From Moringa oleifera (Eukaryota > Streptophyta > Magnoliopsida > Brassicales > Moringaceae), in assembly GCA_021397835.1 (NCBI GenBank), contig JAJFZO010000087.1, positions 1,240,001-1,304,000 on the forward strand: DNA of 64,000 nt, in the 5' to 3' direction. The notes under the pieces are model-generated. The model saw only the letters and a list, made by a program, of their open reading frames with translations. It had not been told where the DNA came from and did no database searches. This document shows, piece after piece, positions 59,219 through 64,000 of this stretch. The translations under genes were made by a program, and so were the position numbers. Within the stretch, counting starts at the first letter, position 1. The number at the start of each line of letters is the position of its first letter.

Positions 59219-62189
59219 TTTATTTTTTGTGAAAAAGAAGGGCTTGTTGGGCCGAAACATGGGTCCTTTAAGGCGTGGGTGGGGCCTTTAAAGCTGAAAA
59301 AAAGGTAACTAACGCCTTTGCTTTACCGAAAAGAGGGATGCCTCAAATGGTTATATGCTCCTCCACGTCACTGTGTACCTGTTGCCGGATCTCAGTTGAT
59401 TGCGGGCCCCCCACTATTCCATCCCTTGCACTAATTTTTACCTACTTCAACGCCGACGTTTCAAGTTTCTTCCTTTGAAATATGCTAATCCTCGCTCAGA
59501 AATGGGCGAGCCACCTTACTACTACTATTATATTATAATAAAGAATTTAATTTTTTTACTAATTTAAATTATGTTAAAATAAATGAATAAATAATTTTTT
59601 AATAATTTAAAACATTATTAAAAAATAAATAATTTTAGTTATTTTTTAATTACAATTCTGCATTTTAATTTGATTTAATTTTACTCCAAAATATCAATTT
59701 AACTTTTATATTATAAAATTTAATTTAGTTTAATTTTAATTTAATTTAATTTTGACTCAAATCAACTATAAAAGATTAAAAATATTTTCATTGTCGAAAT
59801 GCTAACAAAATGACTAAAATGAATTATATGCTCCATTTTGAATCAGTAATTAAAATTTAAATAATTTTAAACTCACAGGTTATTTTTTTATGAATTTTAA
59901 ATTTTTTTAAAAAAATGTTTTCAATATTTAAAATATTTTGAAATGGTAATTCAATTATTTTTTAAATATTTGTGTAAAATTTTAAGTTTGAATTTGTTAT
60001 ACAAGACCATCAATTTAAACATTTTAAAATTTTTATTTTTTTAAATTAAATTAAACTAAATTTAAAAAATCATATATAAAATTAAATCAAATTTAAATTC
60101 AAGCTTTAAATTAAAAAAGTGAATATAATTTACGGTTTTTTAATATTTATCACGTGTTAATATTTATCTATAAATTATATATATCTCAATGATGAGACCA
60201 TAATCATAATTTTGTAATAAAATGTGTTAAATATTTGCTAAATTAATGTTAATTAAGAGTTAATAACCCACCCTCGAAGGAAACCTGGACTGTTCTCAGT
60301 CCATGCCTACCCACCAACCGAGAAAACCAAGGATGGTGGAGTGAAGCTACAGCACATGTGCGTGTCGTGTAAAAGTGAAACGTACGCTTTGCATGAGAAA
60401 AAGTTGACGGCTTTTCATAAACTTGCATGGACGTGAAATATTGCTTAATTAGAATCCGCCGGAATACAGTTAATATTTAATCAAATCACGAGGACACGCT
60501 TCATTAAGGAAAAAGACAAAACTGGGTAAGATTTAGAGGACAATGAAGATTAATTAGTCATACCAGAAAAGTAGGTAAGTTTTTTTTCCTTTTCTTTGCT
60601 TTTTCCTTTCCTCCTTTTCTTTATCATGAAAATGTCCAATAAAAATACATTACTACTATATTGTTTTAATTTCTCATAATATATATTTTTTAAAAATTTT
60701 AAATAATTTTTACATTATATTATATATTACATTAAATTAATATTCATAACCATTGCCTTGTTGACTATTAAACGTTGGGCGTTGGATAAGACCCATTAGA
60801 ATGGGTTAATGAACCATGGAAAACACTTGGAACCAAAGAATGGCAAGCCATAGACACAAAATTAAGTCGTAAAGTTAATGCTCGAGCTTTTGCTGTTTTA
60901 CGACCAAAATATTAATTAATAAAAGATTATGTTATCGGTAGTGAAACTAATTAACTAAAAGTAATATGTTGTTTGACCATGCAAATGTACGACAAGCTTA
61001 TCATCACATTAGCTACACACAAAGTGATGACATAAGTAAGTGAGTGGAATGTCTACTCAAGACATACATTAACATCTTTGCGATAAATTGAGCATTTGAT
61101 GTTGGTATTATTTTTAAAAGGAAAAAACTCAAATTTTGTATTAAATATAAACATGCCAATTAAAAAATAACGTTAATTTAAATATATATTAATTTTATGT
61201 ATTAAATATAAACATGTGCCAATTAATAAATGATTTTGACGATCTAACATTTTCTTTTTTTTCAAATACGGCTCAAAATAATGTATTCAAGCATAAGCGA
61301 CAAACGTAGAAAGTGAAAGATGCATGGGGACAACTTATCCGAAACACAAATTGCTCGATCTCCACTTTCTCTTGTAACATCTTAGAATGTCCTTAAACAT
61401 GTTGTCTGTCGTGTAAAGCATACCGTTTGGATAATTCTTATCGTCTCTCCGTTAGTTTTCATTCGTTTTCTTTTCATTCTCCTTTTCCATTTCTTCCCTA
61501 TCCATTGCTACGCACACTAAAGTAGAACACTTAACTTAAGCTTTTTTTTTTTTCCCTTTGTTAAGTTCTCGACTTTATTACAAAGTCGATAAGTCATCAA
61601 TTTATGATTAATTAACATTAAATCTCTGATAAGTGATATATATACGTAGATAGCTTTTGACGATATCTCAATAGGTAATAAAGCAAATTAAAAGCGAGCC
61701 GGGGCCGTGGGATATGTCATGCTTGCATGATATAGGGCCAAGTTGGCTAGATATCCCCGAATATTCTGGCTTTTTGTGGATTAATAAAACTATAGGAGTT
61801 GATAAATACGGATAAAATCAGGGGCAGGCATTTTTTGGCGAGACGATGGGCCATATGATCTTATAAAAAATTATAAATTAAATTCAACATGCACGAGCTA
61901 AATTAGAGAAAGTGTTGAGAAGGAGGAAATCGAAAAAAGGGTAACAGAGTGACGTGGATGCAAATTGGTATAATGAACAAATTAAAGCAAAGGTTTAGTT
62001 GATGTTTTGATTTGGGTATAACACGGTTTGATTAATTTTATGGAAAATTAGCAAAAGGAAACACCTTTATGACCTTCTATGTTAAGGTTTTTGACAGTAC
62101 CTAATGTCTATTTATTGAAATTAAGATGACGAACAATGAGAAGCTTCAGAGTTTTGAGAATTTCTTTATTTATAATTTAATTTAACGTA

Positions 62190-62660
62190 GAAAAGAAAAA
62201 ATAAGATTGTAATTATGAGTTAAAATAATTTATAAATATTTTATAAAATATTTTTTGAGTAAAAATTATATAAAATTTAAAAATAAAAATTTTATACGAT
62301 AAATTTTAACTTAAAAGTTCTTACATATGCACAAATATTTAAAGTATCATCACAAAAAAATTTTAAAAATTTTTAAGTACTAAATATATACATGCATATA
62401 TTTATATTAATACTATCAAAAATTTAAATTTTTCATAAAAAATAGCTCATAAATCAAAAATTGTTCAAATTTAAAAAGTAGACTAATAAAGTGTAGAGTT
62501 AATTCGAATTATTTTTGAGACAATTTAATAATAAAAATATCTTTAATTTTTTTATAATTATTTGAATCAAAATCTAATTTAAATTCAATTCATAAATTAA
62601 ATTTTAATTTATTACTTTTTCAACATCAAATTTATTTAATAATATAAATTAAAAAATTTA
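62190..62660. repeat. Dispersed AT-rich element, diverged copy
   Basis: Motif order as in 7700-8190: TTATACGATAAATTTTAACT, an AAAGTATCATCACAAAAAAA block, AAATTTTTAAGTACTAAATA, CTATCAAAAATTTAAATTTT, AATTTAATAATAAAAATATC, and AATTATTTGAATCAAAATCT toward the end. Non-coding. Confidence 0.45.
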
Positions 62661-64000
62661 TATAATCTTCAACTTAATTTTTTCTAAAATTAATTGTCGT
62701 GACTTTTTTTTTTTGCGAATTTTCTCTTACAAATTGTGAGGATAGGGTTCATTGTCACTACGGGTTCACACAAAATGGGCTCATCGTCAAACATAGGCCA
62801 TTTGTAATTTGTTCTTCTTGGAGCCCTAACCCTACCCAATACTAACCTTTTTCTTTAAGTTTCTTCACCCTCTAGCTCTTCATTTTGTTCCTCTAATTTT
62901 TTAAGAAATTCTGATTTTTATGCCAATCATGTTGATTTAATTAATTAGAAACCATAAAAATATAAATAAAATAATTCTAGACTATGGAAGGGTAATTTTG
63001 TCTTTTCATGATAAGACAACTAAGGTTGGTGTGGGTTGATTAGTCCAATTCATACACCTTATCCATTAGAAACAAACAAAAAAAAAAAAAAACAGAATCC
63101 ACCTTTGACATTAATTATTTAAAAAACTAACCACTAAAATGAAACATCACGTTCTCATGCTAACCTTACTTAATTTTCCTCCCTCTTGGCCCACCAATAT
63201 ACCCACGGTTGATTTCTTTGACGAGACGCCACCAAACTTTAATTTTTTCTTTTTAGTCAAAGTTAATGATAATTAAAGCTTGACGAAATCCACACAGCAA
63301 AGGAGGCTAATAGAAAAACGTTTGATTCGCCAGACGACGTTCGTGAACTTACACGTAATCCGTCTTTTTCTTTGTAAGAAAAATATTTCAAAGCTATGAA
63401 TAATAGTTAGGCTTCTGTCTGAACGGCAATGTCAATGCCACTTTGTTCTGTCTGTTTGACTGTCGAAACTTAAATAGTGTATTACAAAGTTGAATTTTAT
63501 TCGATCTATTATAAATTGATTGACACCGTAACATTTTTTCTAAAATTTTATAAAATAATATAATTAATATTAAACAATAATACTTTTATTGATCAAAATC
63601 ATCAATATAGCTAAATTTAAGAAATTTAAGAAATATTGTCATCAGATCAATTTGATCATCAAATATCATCACCTCAGATTAAAATAATCAAACTGATCTA
63701 GTATCGATTATCACGTTAGCTAATCAGCTCAGCTCATTAATAACTAGGCATTTAATCTGCCACTTAGCTGCTACTCATTTTCTTCTCCCACACTTTTAAA
63801 ACTCTTAATGGGCAATTAGTTACTTATTTGTAAAAAAAACTTTAGGTATCTTAATTTTATTCTCTTAGATGATTAGTTTGAAATGCAAAGTGACAAATGT
63901 CAAAGAGGTAGGATCATTCAAATTCATCGCTTTGAATCATACAAGATTAATTTCAATTATATTTAAAAAATAAAAATAATATATATTTTACATCTTGTTA

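Larger units (their letters stand above)
55151..64000. other. Long gene-poor AT-rich region
   Basis: Almost 9 kb without a supportable gene. AT-rich sequence with dispersed-element copies (57680-58160, 58768-59218, 59530-60120, 62190-62660) alternates with short GC-richer islands at 58420-58690, 59230-59520, 60260-60560 and 61680-62010. The first island has a G-box core CACGTG near 58574. None has a convincing ORF. A (TTTTC)n run lies at about 56039-56062. A 30-bp direct repeat (GTATTAAATATAAACATG) occurs at about 61137 and 61198. Confidence 0.5.

Noticed and set aside
61700..61745. Near-palindrome around CATGCTTGCATG that could suggest a microRNA hairpin
   Set aside because: The stem is short and bulged, and no mature microRNA sequence I know is present.

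Overview
The window is nuclear DNA of a eudicot plant. Gene bodies of about 40-50% GC with GT-AG introns are separated by very AT-rich spacers, and the proteins are recognisable plant families closest in wording to Arabidopsis proteins (CLAVATA1, KIN-6, CIP8, SHEPHERD, thaumatin-like, synaptotagmin). I see no prokaryotic, organellar or viral gene set and no CRISPR array. The species cannot be named from the sequence; long AT-rich spacers and a 4.6-kb leader intron suggest a moderately sized, perhaps woody, eudicot genome.

Layout, left to right: (1) 293-424, last coding exon of a synaptotagmin (SYT1/2/3 type), + strand; (2) 4167-7197, a two-exon CLAVATA1 receptor kinase of 980 codons, +; (3) 9127-15926, an 18-exon kinesin-6 motor gene reconstructed to 815 residues, +; (4) about 19440-27471, a gene with a CT-rich leader exon, a roughly 4.6-kb leader intron carrying a decayed LINE, and a single 1023-codon coding exon for a TFIIS-N-domain nuclear protein with five DLN (EAR-like) motifs, +; (5) 33001-34128, an intronless CIP8-type RING-H2 ubiquitin ligase, -; (6) 34790-36490, a decayed LINE, -; (7) 39705-40025, a small two-helix membrane protein, -; (8) 45786-51003, a 15-exon ER HSP90 (SHEPHERD/GRP94) of 828 residues ending in KDEL, + strand, with a perfect ER-stress element in its promoter; (9) 53262-54671, a three-exon thaumatin-like protein with a likely GPI-anchor tail, -. 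From 54.7 to 64 kb no gene is visible.

The genes do not form one pathway. CLV1 acts in stem-cell signalling at the shoot apex, and in Arabidopsis SHEPHERD is the chaperone needed for CLAVATA function, so having both in one 47-kb stretch is notable. From memory of Arabidopsis loci, SYT2 and KIN-6 are near neighbours on chromosome 1, TLP1-SHD-TFIIS-N are consecutive on chromosome 4, and CLV1 sits beside a thaumatin-like gene on chromosome 1. This window therefore looks like one less-fractionated version of a segment that Arabidopsis carries as several duplicated, thinned pieces.

The spacers are not random AT sequence. Many contain a dispersed, diverged AT-rich element of roughly 300-520 bp, in some copies with imperfect terminal inverted repeats. 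This is the least explained structure in the window. I found no new biochemical system; the best leads are the AT-rich element family, the syntenic mosaic, the overlapping upstream ORFs at CLV1 and the TFIIS-N gene, and a possible small-peptide transcript near 39.3 kb. All exon structures are inferred by eye from splice signals, frame continuity and family conservation, without alignment tools.
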